From: Bacillota bacterium | GTDB lineage: Bacteria > Bacillota > Clostridia > Tissierellales > Tissierellaceae | Assembly: GCA_023388495.1 (NCBI GenBank) | Contig: JAEWGC010000035.1 | Location: 28,481 to 92,480, forward strand | Length of the DNA: 64,000 bases | Reading direction: 5' to 3' | Part shown: in pieces, positions 38,318 to 46,340 of the stretch | Numbering within the stretch: position 1 is the stretch's first letter | How the letters are laid out: the number at the start of each line of letters is the position of its first letter | Notes under the pieces: model-generated | Database searches by the model: none | What the model saw: only the letters and a program-made list of their open reading frames with translations | Told to the model about the DNA's origin: nothing | Program-made: the position numbers and the translations under genes

Positions 38318-38854
38318 ATGTTTGATAAAGAGTATTCGTTTAGAGGTAGGCATGCTGAAAGGGTAACAAAGCTTACTGCTGAGTTTGATAAAGATGGAAA
38401 TAAGTTATTTGCAAGAAATTATGATGTGTATTTGATTGCGCCAATAGTAGGATTTTTATATGGTATAAAGGCTGAAGTAGACCAAGAGAGTGAAAGAGAT
38501 ATTAAACCAACTAAGATTTTCCCTGATATTTTAATGAAAAATAAAGATGATTTATTGTTTAATTATCGATTAATTATGCTCTTAGATAAGAATAATGAGC
38601 CAGATTTTGAGGAAAGAGTAAATAAGGCGTTTCGTTATTATGGAAGTGATAAAGCTATTGATGATGAGTTACTTTACGAACAGTATGTTCGTGGGGGTGT
38701 TGATAAAATATATGAGAAGATATTTGATAATGCCCAGGGACCTGAAGATTACCTAGAGAACTTATTTTTATTTATTGATGAAATGGAGGAAAGATATAAT
38801 TCTACTATTAGCAAAGATAGCATTATTGAATTGTGTAGATTAGCTAAGAGTTAA
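38318..38854 (+). CDS. 178-residue island protein, unknown family
   Basis: The ATG at 38318 with GAGGTGA five bases before is preferred to the GTG at 38309 that overlaps the DndD-like stop. The product starts FRGRHAERV, is alpha-rich after residue 60 and acidic at the C-terminus, with no recognised domain. The overlap or near-overlap with the DndD-like gene shows co-translation. It may be a partner of that ATPase. It does not look like DndE, which is shorter. Confidence 0.72.
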   Translation: MFDKEYSFRGRHAERVTKLTAEFDKDGNKLFARNYDVYLIAPIVGFLYGIKAEVDQESERDIKPTKIFPDILMKNKDDLLFNYRLIMLLDKNNEPDFEERVNKAFRYYGSDKAIDDELLYEQYVRGGVDKIYEKIFDNAQGPEDYLENLFLFIDEMEERYNSTISKDSIIELCRLAKS

Positions 38855-38875
38855 ATTAGAGATGAGGTGAAATAA

Positions 38876-39958
38876 GTGCGTCAAGAAGTTATAGATCATA
38901 TATTTAATCAATATAAGCAAAAGGGCTATGTTACTGAAGATAGTGTCTTTGATGCACTAATGGGAAATAATATACCATTAGATGAAGTGGAGTATATTTC
39001 TGAAACATTACTATCCATGGGTGTAATTATAAAGAATGATAATATTGATGAAGATGACAGTGATTTTATATACGATAGAAGCCAAACTGATTTTGAAGAG
39101 GTATATAAACAAGTAATTGAAATTGATGCAAACTTAAAGCCTTTCATCGATGAGATACGCAATATAACTCCACCCCAACATAGGGAGTGGTATAATTTGA
39201 TTTTGCAGGCTCAAGATGGGAATAGCTATGCAAAAGAACGTATGGTTTCAATGTACTTACGTACTGTTGTAAAAATAGCATTATATCATTATCAACGATA
39301 TAATATTTCCTTATCAGAAGCAATTCAAGATGGTTGCACAGGTTTAATAACTGCTATTGAAAAATTTGAAATGGGGAAACAAGACAATTTTCCCCAATAT
39401 GCTCCATGGTGGATTCGTCAATATATTATGAGAGTTGCTGAACCTCCAGGCGCTTCTTTGAGATATCCCGTACATTATAAAGATAAGATGTTTTTAACCT
39501 ATGATGTCATTGATCAGCATAACTGTGGGGAATGCAGAGATGAAAAATTGTGTCCTTCGCTTGTTGAGGAAGTTTCTCAAAAGGTTGGATGTGATTGTAA
39601 TGAGGCCCTTAGCTTGATAAACAGCTTATCACCTGCATTAAGTTGTGATGAGATGATTGAGGTCAATGAAAATGTTTTTAATGATAACGGGTTGTTCCAA
39701 GAGAAATTAGATGAATCATTAGCTAAGGAAAAACTTGCGGAAGATTTAGAATGCATATTATCTACGCTTAAAGAGAAAGAACGTGAAGTTATCGAATTGC
39801 GATTTGGACTAGATAATTGTGCAGGACCTAGGACATTGGAGGAAGTTGGAAATATATTCAATGTTACTAGAGAAAGAATAAGACAAATTCAGTCTAAGGC
39901 TATAAAAAAGTTAAAACATCCTAGCAGAGCAAAAATTATAGAAGGGTATTGGAAATAA
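38876..39958 (+). CDS. Sigma-70-family factor encoded in the defence operon
   Basis: The GTG start at 38876 follows GATGAGGTG. The 360-residue protein has an N-terminal helical region recalling sigma region 1.1, a region 2 with AIQDGCTGLITAIEKFE and APWWIRQYIMR (sigma 2.3/2.4), and a region 4 HTH with TLEEVGNIFNVTRERIRQIQSKAIKKLKH. Between them lies a cysteine cluster (C217, C220, C226, C239, C241) not found in ordinary sigma factors, perhaps a metal site. It is the last gene of the plus-strand operon. It probably directs RNA polymerase to a restricted set of promoters, perhaps the operon itself. Confidence 0.88.
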   Translation: MRQEVIDHIFNQYKQKGYVTEDSVFDALMGNNIPLDEVEYISETLLSMGVIIKNDNIDEDDSDFIYDRSQTDFEEVYKQVIEIDANLKPFIDEIRNITPPQHREWYNLILQAQDGNSYAKERMVSMYLRTVVKIALYHYQRYNISLSEAIQDGCTGLITAIEKFEMGKQDNFPQYAPWWIRQYIMRVAEPPGASLRYPVHYKDKMFLTYDVIDQHNCGECRDEKLCPSLVEEVSQKVGCDCNEALSLINSLSPALSCDEMIEVNENVFNDNGLFQEKLDESLAKEKLAEDLECILSTLKEKEREVIELRFGLDNCAGPRTLEEVGNIFNVTRERIRQIQSKAIKKLKHPSRAKIIEGYWK

Positions 39959-40366
39959 AAGTTCACAAACTCTGTTTGTTATTAAAAAATTTAATGAAAA
40001 TAAAGATTTACTGGCTTATTTCTTTGTATAATAAAATAGATTTTTAGGAATAAGAATAATGATGATAACGTAACAATATGGGATGGATAATAGATGTCAA
40101 CAGTACATGTTTTTATATATGATGATTTTGATAAATCAAATGAGGCGAAATTTTAATATTATCAAACATTCCATTGTTAATCATAGGGTTGGGATTTTAT
40201 TCTAGACCAACATTTAATCATTTACTTATGTTCATGTTAGAATTCATTATTGATAATAAAAAACTTTATATAATTTAATATTATGTATTTAAGTAATGAA
40301 TATTTTGAAAGAAGCTAAAACATATATTTAATGATGGAGACTTAGTACTAATTTAGGGGGGCAATT
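39959..40366. other. 408-base gap between operon and GHKL module with possible gene fragments
   Basis: This stretch has no convincing gene. Two short readable pieces stand out on the plus strand: a 20-codon ORF from 40094 preceded by GGGATGG, and a stop-free hydrophobic stretch at about 40158-40279 (NIPLLIIGLGFY...). They may be remnants of a lost gene. The end near 40270 is very AT-rich and probably holds the promoter of the next gene. Confidence 0.4.
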
Positions 40367-42124
40367 ATGGATAATAAAAAAAGATTGAGCTGGAATCCAG
40401 GTAAGGTATGTTTTGGATTGAGTAGGATTGGCTATACACCAACTAGTGCAATCTGTGACATAGTAGATAATTCAGTTACTGCAGGGGCCAATAATATTAA
40501 TATAAAAATTATAAAAGAAAAAGATTATATTGATAATAGTAGACGAAATAATGTAAAAGAGTATGTTATTATTGATGATGGCTATGGCATGAATGAGGAA
40601 AAGATGTTAAAAGCTTTAGAGCTAGGGTCTGATGAGCTAGAATACGGGGAAGACTCATTATCGAAGTTTGGCTTGGGATTGAAATCAGCAGCTTTTTCTC
40701 AAGGAGACGAGATACAATTAATATCATCCCAAGGAGATGGAGAGCCATTTAAGAAATTAGTCTTAGACTTAACAATAATAAAGGAAGAATATTTTTGTGA
40801 AGAAAAGGATTTAACAGAAGAAGATAAAGAGATTATTTCTAAGTTATTAACTGAAGGAAGAGGAACAATAGTAAGAATTTCACAGGTAAGAAATATCAAT
40901 CATCCTAGTGTGTCAAAGACGATTGATGAACTCAAATATAAATTAGGTGTGATTTATTATTATTTTATGAAAGAAGAAGGATTAAATATTACTCTACAAG
41001 AAGAATTAGTATCACCGTATGATGTTCTTTTTGTAGATGAAGCTAATGAAAATGGTAATCTAGATGAAAATGAATGGGATGGAAAAACAGTAAGGTGGAT
41101 ACAGAAGCCTACAACAATTATATTAGATGCAGATACTGAAATAAAGTCAAGAATTGAAGTAACACAGCTACCATATCCTCCGATATTTGATTTACAACAG
41201 CCAGGTAGTAGGAAAGAAATTAGGGACAAGTATAGAATTGCATCAGGAAATTATGGATACTATGTTTATAGAAATAAAAGACTTATATCTTGGGCAGAGC
41301 ACTTTGAGGGGATAATTCCTTTAGATCAAGATTTTTATTCATTTAGGGGAAGGATATTTATTGATAATACTGCTGATGAATGCTTCAATATAGATGTAAA
41401 GAAATCAACAATTACATTATCCGATGATGCTTCATCTACATTAGACGATTTATCTTATGAATACAAAAGAAAAAGTAAGAAAGCATGGCAACTAGCTGCA
41501 TCATTAAAAAAACAGATAGAAGGAAATGATCCTAATGCTCTTGCGAATGACATAGCAGAAAATATTGAGTTGCCTGAAAGTCTTCCAGGTGAGTCTTTTG
41601 ATAGTGTTGAAGAGACTGAAGAAAAGAAGAGAAGAGAAAAGGAAATAGAAAAAAATATTAGAGAAAAAATGATAGAAAAAACTAGAACAAGGTTAGAACA
41701 TCAGAGTGGAGATAGGATTGAACAAGAGCATATTGCCGAAGAGGAAATAGAGACGACAGTTAAAGGTGATGATGTAAAACGTGGTACTGATAAGATTTTT
41801 AGAGTAGATAATACTGAAGATAATGTTTTTTGGGAACCATATTATGATGCAGAAAAGGGCGTATGTACTAGGATTAATAGAGTTCATAGATTTGGGAGAT
41901 TAGTTTTTGAAGATAATCAAGAAAACTCGGATATGCAAGTTTTAGTAGAATTATTGTTATTTCAATTTACTCAGGCAGAAATATTTATACAAAAAAACTT
42001 GCAAAAGTATCCTAGGGATCAAGTTGAATACGTCTTAACCGAATATAGAAGAGTTATTTCTGAGTTTTTAGCTACCATGTGTAGAAATTCAGAGATAAAG
42101 TTACCTCCTTTTAAGGGGAACTAA
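40367..42124 (+). CDS. GHKL/MORC-like ATPase
   Basis: The 585-residue protein has a GHKL ATP site at the N-terminus: N box AICDIVDNSVTAGA (N35), D70-DGYGM, and KFGLGLKSAAFS near residue 100. A transducer-like domain follows to about 370, and then a charged, coiled-coil-prone tail. The layout recalls MORC, MutL and Hsp90 ATPases, which clamp DNA or protein on ATP binding. Ribosome site is GGGGGGC. It is followed two bases later by a GIY-YIG-like nuclease gene, a pairing that suggests a two-component nuclease defence module. Confidence 0.87.
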   Translation: MDNKKRLSWNPGKVCFGLSRIGYTPTSAICDIVDNSVTAGANNINIKIIKEKDYIDNSRRNNVKEYVIIDDGYGMNEEKMLKALELGSDELEYGEDSLSKFGLGLKSAAFSQGDEIQLISSQGDGEPFKKLVLDLTIIKEEYFCEEKDLTEEDKEIISKLLTEGRGTIVRISQVRNINHPSVSKTIDELKYKLGVIYYYFMKEEGLNITLQEELVSPYDVLFVDEANENGNLDENEWDGKTVRWIQKPTTIILDADTEIKSRIEVTQLPYPPIFDLQQPGSRKEIRDKYRIASGNYGYYVYRNKRLISWAEHFEGIIPLDQDFYSFRGRIFIDNTADECFNIDVKKSTITLSDDASSTLDDLSYEYKRKSKKAWQLAASLKKQIEGNDPNALANDIAENIELPESLPGESFDSVEETEEKKRREKEIEKNIREKMIEKTRTRLEHQSGDRIEQEHIAEEEIETTVKGDDVKRGTDKIFRVDNTEDNVFWEPYYDAEKGVCTRINRVHRFGRLVFEDNQENSDMQVLVELLLFQFTQAEIFIQKNLQKYPRDQVEYVLTEYRRVISEFLATMCRNSEIKLPPFKGN

Positions 42125-42126
42125 TA

Positions 42127-42603
42127 ATGGGCGGCAAGGTACAATTAAAACATATGAAATGCTCTTTTGATGGAAGGTTGGCGTATATCTATTTATGGTA
42201 CTCCAAGAAGTGGAGAATAGTATATGTTGGCCAAACTAATGGAATAAACGGAACTATAGGAAGAGCTATTAATCATATTCAGCCAGATGGTACATTACGA
42301 AAGTGTTTTAAAGAAGAGACAGGCTTGCCGCTAGAGTATGCTAGTGACTTGTACTTATTGTCTTTTCCTCTCCCTAAAGATAGAGTATTTACAAGCGCAG
42401 AGTCTTCATATAGATTAGCAGTTGAATATAGGGTTCAAACAAAATTACTTAAGATTAGAGGAGAAATAAGCCCCTGCTTTAAGATCATTTCTAATGTTAC
42501 ATATACTGATATCGCTTCTAATCAAGATATAATTAAGTTGGCAGATGATATTGTTGAACAGTTTGTTAATATTTATTTAAATAGCTATATAGATTACGAG
42601 TAA
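42127..42603 (+). CDS. GIY-YIG-like nuclease partner of the GHKL ATPase
   Basis: The 158-residue protein has the GIY-YIG pattern in modified form: Y20-I-Y22 strand, Y33-VGQT, R46 after a glycine-rich loop and a downstream glutamate E100 in AVEYRV. These are the residue types that form the metal site in GIY-YIG nucleases. The GIY triplet itself reads YIY. The gene starts two bases after the ATPase stop with GGGG as ribosome site, so the two are co-translated. Cleavage regulated by the ATPase is inference. Confidence 0.72.
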   Translation: MGGKVQLKHMKCSFDGRLAYIYLWYSKKWRIVYVGQTNGINGTIGRAINHIQPDGTLRKCFKEETGLPLEYASDLYLLSFPLPKDRVFTSAESSYRLAVEYRVQTKLLKIRGEISPCFKIISNVTYTDIASNQDIIKLADDIVEQFVNIYLNSYIDYE

Positions 42604-42773
42604 AATGAAAACTTGCAATTAAACTTTCATAAGGCGATAAAGTCGTGCTTTACTGATATAAGATTTTAACATTTGGAATAATATAAAAGGCTGACTTTTA
42701 GGTATTATTCAAGGATGGTCACTCTTATTGTAAATCAATAGCTAGTACTTCTTGTGGTACCTTATTAATAACG

Positions 42774-42830
42774 AACGCTCAATTCCAGCTTGGATATCTT
42801 TCGTATCTTGCTGGAAAAGAGCGTTTATTT
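42774..42830 (+). terminator. Nested hairpin downstream of the GHKL/GIY-YIG pair
   Basis: AACGCTC and TTCCAGC on the left pair with GCTGGAA and GAGCGTT on the right, with GATA/TATC pairing further in the loop. TTTATTTC follows. It is most likely a terminator for the plus-strand pair, although the long stem could also belong to a small RNA. Confidence 0.55.
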
Positions 42831-42873
42831 CAATAAAAGTACAAGCTGTTTTAATTAGCTATACATTAATACT

Positions 42874-43689
42874 TTATAAATCTTTTTCTTCATCTTCATT
42901 ATAGTCATCAACAAAACAACCGCACCCACCAATATCATCTAAATCTTCCATACTTAATTGAGTGCCTTGTTTTTCTAAATCTTCTCTTAGTTCTTTAAGA
43001 GTCATATTATATTTTTTACGATTTTTTGTTCTTCTAAGAATTGCAATATCATCCCTTTCTAGAAATTCTCTAATTTCTTGTTCTTTGTTTTCATGAAATT
43101 TATATAGATCAGGATCCTTTTCAAGTAAATGTTTAAAATGACCAATACCCGCTCTAAAGCAAAAGCCACCACAATTATTATGTGAAAATCCTAATTTATA
43201 TAGATTGGGAATTTCAATACCTTCTTCGGTTTCCAGCTTATTTAACATATCCTGTTTTGTTAGATATGGTTCGTCACACATAGGGAACTCGACTTTGTAG
43301 GGGGCCCAATTCTTTGTAGGTGCAATTTTTCTATGTTGCTCTGTCCAGTCGATACCTAAGTATAAAATACATTCATCAGGTTTAAAATGCTCTTCTATAT
43401 ACTTTCTAGCCATTTCTTGCTTTAAAACATGAGAACACGGAGCTACCCTGCTGTTTGGCAGAAATCTTTTATCAAAAGCAACATCCCAGGGTGTTCGACC
43501 ATCAGCTATTTTAATGAGTTCTACATCAAGTTTTTTAGATGAATCTTCTAAAAATCTATATAAATCACTATCTTCCATTTTGGTATCAGTAAATAATAAC
43601 ATTACACTGTCTTTACCATGTTTTTCAATTATCCTTTTTGCGGCATAATAGCTACCTATTCCACCTGAAAAAAATATTATATGTTTCAA
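42874..43689 (-). CDS. Orphan PP-loop (PAPS-reductase-like) protein
   Basis: The gene starts with TTG at 43689, with AAAGGAGG upstream, giving 271 residues. The PP-loop is SGGIGSYYA near residue 8, with TDTKMED following, so it binds ATP like other alpha-hydrolase-fold sulfur or nitrogen transferases. Conserved CGGFCFRAG (about 173-181) and a C-terminal GGCGCF cluster can bind a metal or Fe-S site. The family is common in phages and mobile regions. It is on the minus strand, opposite to the island operon, and may belong to a different module. Its target is unknown. Confidence 0.82.
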   Translation of the reverse strand: MKHIIFFSGGIGSYYAAKRIIEKHGKDSVMLLFTDTKMEDSDLYRFLEDSSKKLDVELIKIADGRTPWDVAFDKRFLPNSRVAPCSHVLKQEMARKYIEEHFKPDECILYLGIDWTEQHRKIAPTKNWAPYKVEFPMCDEPYLTKQDMLNKLETEEGIEIPNLYKLGFSHNNCGGFCFRAGIGHFKHLLEKDPDLYKFHENKEQEIREFLERDDIAILRRTKNRKKYNMTLKELREDLEKQGTQLSMEDLDDIGGCGCFVDDYNEDEEKDL

Positions 43690-43960
43690 TTTTGATATCC
43701 TCCTTTTGTATGTTAAATGTTTACCCCTATTTTTAAAATATATTCAATGGGCAGACTCAAATTGTTTATGATAACATAAAAATAGAATACAATAACAGGA
43801 AAAGAGAGATTCATTTTTTTAGCAGACTTAGGCTAAGTCCTCATCTTTTTAAATCTTATTGATTTCAAATAGATGTTCTGATATTACAAATCCATACAGA
43901 ATCTATATTCGACACACCTAATTAATAAGACTTTAAATGCTAAAGAAGGGGAAGTTTCAC

Positions 43961-44200
43961 ATGGGTAGACAATTATCTATAAATTGTCCATTATTATTTG
44001 ATAGACTCTTAGCTAAAACAATAGGACTTAATGAAGCAATAGTCCTTCAGCGGGTTAGATATTGGATTGAAAAAATAAAGAAAGAGATAGAAACTATCAT
44101 GAAGACAGATACTGGACCTATAATACCTATGAAGAATGGAATGAGGAATTTCCATTCTGGAGTAAGGATACTATAAAAAGAATATTTAAGAAACTAAGGG
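43961..44200 (+). pseudogene. Frameshifted phage-type replication protein remnant
   Basis: The frame from ATG 43961 begins MGRQLSINCPLLFDRLLAKT and IGLNEAIVLQRVRYWIEK, the opening of DnaD-like/phage replication-initiator proteins. At about 44075-44095 the protein-like sequence moves to another frame, which reads YHEDRYWTYNTYEEW, EEFPFWSKDTIKRIFKKL and runs into the hairpin at 44211. One frameshift and a missing C-terminal half mark a decayed mobile-element gene at the right edge of the defence region. Confidence 0.75.
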
Positions 44201-44210
44201 ATAATGTAAA

Positions 44211-44240
44211 AAAACTAGGTGAATTTCACCTAGTTTTGCA
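44211..44240 (-). terminator. CTAG-core hairpin ending the SDR gene
   Basis: AAAACTAGGTGAA and TTCACCTAGTTTT (read on either strand) form a near-perfect stem with an A/T-run on the minus strand. It closes the convergent SDR gene. Confidence 0.82.
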
Positions 44241-44243
44241 TTT

Positions 44244-44999
44244 CTAATATGCAGTCCAGCCAGCATCAGCCACAATGCTTGCACCATTGATTAGACTTGA
44301 TTCATCTGAGGCTAAGAATAATGCTATATTTGCAATTTCTTTAGGCTCTCCAGATCTTATGTTATTTGAAGTACCAGACATAATTCTATCAACTCCAAAG
44401 GCGTTAGGTTTTTGGTTAGAAGCTATTTCTGTATCTACTCCACCAGGACAAATTACATTACATCTAATTCCTTTATTTGCATATATAAATCCAATATTTT
44501 TAGTTAGCCCTACCAGTCCAAATTTAGATGCAGTATAAGCAGCTCCACCCCTAGCACCATTTAGTCCACCTATTGATGCAACATTTATTATATTACCCTT
44601 TCCAGATTGGATCATGAAAGGCAATACTTTTCTAGTTAGTTTCATTGGAGCTGTAAGATTTAGGTTTAGTATATTTTCCCAAAGTTCATCTGATAAATCA
44701 TGAACAGGTGTAAAATTATCAAGATTTCCTGCGTTATTTACTAAAACATCAATTCTACCTAAGTTTGTTATTATATAGTCTACTAATTTGTCTATATCCT
44801 CCTGCTTGGAAACATCCCCTTCAAAAGGGATAATAAGCCCATTATATCCTATGGAGGAATTTACAAGCTCCTCTAACTTATTCATTCTTCTAGCCACAGC
44901 AACTACCCTTGCACCTTCCTTAGCAAAGAGTAAAGCCGTTTCTTTACCAATCGCAGAACTAGCTCCTGTAACTAGAACAACTTTTTCATCTAATCTCAT
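44244..44999 (-). CDS. Short-chain dehydrogenase/reductase (SDR)
   Basis: The 251-residue enzyme has the classical SDR signature: cofactor loop TGASSAIG, NNAG, catalytic Ser in VASIGG and YxxxK in YTASK. It is a NAD(P)-dependent oxidoreductase, cytoplasmic. The ribosome site AGGAGGTGAAAA precedes the ATG. It is a single gene. The substrate cannot be told; similar enzymes handle alcohols, sugars and acyl groups. Confidence 0.93.
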   Translation of the reverse strand: MRLDEKVVLVTGASSAIGKETALLFAKEGARVVAVARRMNKLEELVNSSIGYNGLIIPFEGDVSKQEDIDKLVDYIITNLGRIDVLVNNAGNLDNFTPVHDLSDELWENILNLNLTAPMKLTRKVLPFMIQSGKGNIINVASIGGLNGARGGAAYTASKFGLVGLTKNIGFIYANKGIRCNVICPGGVDTEIASNQKPNAFGVDRIMSGTSNNIRSGEPKEIANIALFLASDESSLINGASIVADAGWTAY

Positions 45000-45089
45000 T
45001 TTTCACCTCCTAAAAAATACTACCTATATATTTTCTCTCATTTAAAGTGGAAAAGTCAAGAAAAAAATTATGGATATATTATTGGGTAT

Positions 45090-45124
45090 CAGTAAATTAA
45101 ATAAAAAAATTATTTAATTTACTG
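45090..45124. repeat. AT-rich 14-bp inverted repeat upstream of the ECF sigma gene
   Basis: CAGTAAATTAAATA and TATTTAATTTACTG form a perfect 14-bp inverted repeat with a seven-base loop of mostly A. It ends at the first bases of the putative -35 element of the sigma promoter. It may be an operator or an AT-rich transcription-control element. Confidence 0.6.
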
Positions 45125-45150
45125 TAACTTTTTGTCCACTCAGACGAATA
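45123..45150 (+). promoter_or_regulatory. Possible ECF-type autoregulated promoter
   Basis: TGTAAC at 45123-45128 and CGAATA at 45145-45150 are separated by 16 bases, the usual spacing for ECF promoters, and the first carries the AAC core. The sigma gene starts 26 bases later. This is a suggestion from pattern only. Confidence 0.4.
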
Positions 45151-45176
45151 ATATATGAAAGACAATGGAGGCCTCT

Positions 45177-45731
45177 ATGATAGATGATAAAATTCTTTAT
45201 AAAGATTTTCTCGAAGGCAGTATAAACGCTTTCGAAACCCTTGTGCTTACTCACAAGGACAATTTAATATACTTTATTTCTAGATATACTGGCGATATCT
45301 TTGTTGCTGAAGATATTGCTCAGGATGTATTTGCCTATGTCTATGTTTATAAGGAAAAATATAATTTTGATTATTCCTTTAAAACTTATATATATACATT
45401 AGGTAGAAACAAGGCTATAGATTATGTAAGAAAGCAATCAAAGTTAAAGGTAATTCCCTTTGAACGAAATGATGAAATATTATCTCATGAAGATAGCTTA
45501 GAAGAAAAGGTAATAAGGGCTGAAGAAAGAAGACTACTCCTTCATAGTCTAAAAAAACTAAAGCCTGATTATGAAAAGGCTATTTACTTAGTTGACTTTG
45601 AAGAGTTGTCTTATGAAGAAACATCAAAAATTCTAGGAAAGACCTTAGGGCAAACACGAGTATTGATCCATAGAGCTAGGAAAGCTCTTAAAGAAATATT
45701 GGAGAAAGGAGCTAGACATGATGAAGGATAA
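45177..45731 (+). CDS. ECF-type RNA polymerase sigma factor
   Basis: The ATG at 45177 follows GGAGG by five bases; an in-frame ATG at 45165 overlaps that site. The 184-residue protein has sigma-2 (FISRYTGDIFVAEDIAQDVFAYVY, YIYTLGRNKAIDYVRK) and sigma-4 (LSYEETSKILGKTLGQTRVLIHRARKAL) regions and nothing between, as in ECF factors. It should direct a small regulon, often for envelope stress. A membrane protein overlapping its 3' end by 14 bases is the likely anti-sigma, and lipoprotein and O-acyltransferase genes follow in the same direction. Confidence 0.92.
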   Translation: MIDDKILYKDFLEGSINAFETLVLTHKDNLIYFISRYTGDIFVAEDIAQDVFAYVYVYKEKYNFDYSFKTYIYTLGRNKAIDYVRKQSKLKVIPFERNDEILSHEDSLEEKVIRAEERRLLLHSLKKLKPDYEKAIYLVDFEELSYEETSKILGKTLGQTRVLIHRARKALKEILEKGARHDEG

Positions 45732-46335
45732 TAGGGAATTCCTAGAAGGAGTATATAAGAAGGCAGAAGCATTAGAAAGAGAAAGAGTTAAAAAAAGTAG
45801 AAACTATAAAAGATATGGAAAAATTTCATCTATGGCAGCAGCTATAGTTATAATAATCCCTTTATTACTATTAAAGGGGCAAGATCAGTTCCCAAAGGAT
45901 TATATCGAAATCCCTAAAATGGCAAGGATCTTTAGTATAGATGATCCGATGGCCAATTTCTATGATGCAGATTATATAGTTATTGGAGAAACTAAAAGGA
46001 TAGATAAAAGTCAATATGTAAAGGAAGGAAATTATATATATACAGATGTTACTATAGATGTTGATGAGGTTTTCCTGGGAGATATTCAGGAAAATGAAAT
46101 AATACTTAGGATAAATGGAGGAATAGTGAAAAAGGAAAAGGTTTTTGCTGGAATGGAAGGCGAGTTTAAAAAAGGAAAAAGATCTTTGTTGTTTCTGCAA
46201 AAACAAGGAGATATATATTATTTAGTAAATGGCAGTGGAAGCCAGTTTCTAGAGGTAGGAAAAGATAAGTTTATAGATAAAGAAGGAAAAGAATATAGTA
46301 TAGAAGATATTAAAAACAATATAGATAGGAGATAA
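45718..46335 (+). CDS. Probable membrane anti-sigma factor (unrecognised family)
   Basis: The 205-residue protein has a short cytoplasmic part of about 36 residues, one membrane helix (about 37-54) and an extracytoplasmic domain of 150 residues. The position (overlapping the sigma gene by 14 bases) and topology are those of an anti-sigma. No RsgI, RseA or zinc-anti-sigma motif (HxxxCxxC) is visible. The outer domain has repeated FLGDIQENEIILRI-like strands and may sense an envelope signal. The assignment rests on context. Confidence 0.7.
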   Translation: MMKDNREFLEGVYKKAEALERERVKKSRNYKRYGKISSMAAAIVIIIPLLLLKGQDQFPKDYIEIPKMARIFSIDDPMANFYDADYIVIGETKRIDKSQYVKEGNYIYTDVTIDVDEVFLGDIQENEIILRINGGIVKKEKVFAGMEGEFKKGKRSLLFLQKQGDIYYLVNGSGSQFLEVGKDKFIDKEGKEYSIEDIKNNIDRR

Positions 46336-46340
46336 ATAAA

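Noticed and set aside
42874..43689. Dpd-type 7-deazaguanine DNA modification or a QueC gene
   Set aside because: None of the other expected genes (DpdA-like transglycosylase, PreQ0 synthesis genes) is in the window, and the motifs fit the PAPS-reductase-like group better than QueC.
43937..44176. Intact 79-residue gene
   Set aside because: The reading frame changes inside a recognisable replication-protein sequence, which continues in another frame past the end of this ORF, so it is a remnant.
45090..45124. Terminator upstream of the sigma gene
   Set aside because: The stem is almost pure A/T with no T-run and no gene ends nearby (the SDR gene is transcribed away from it).
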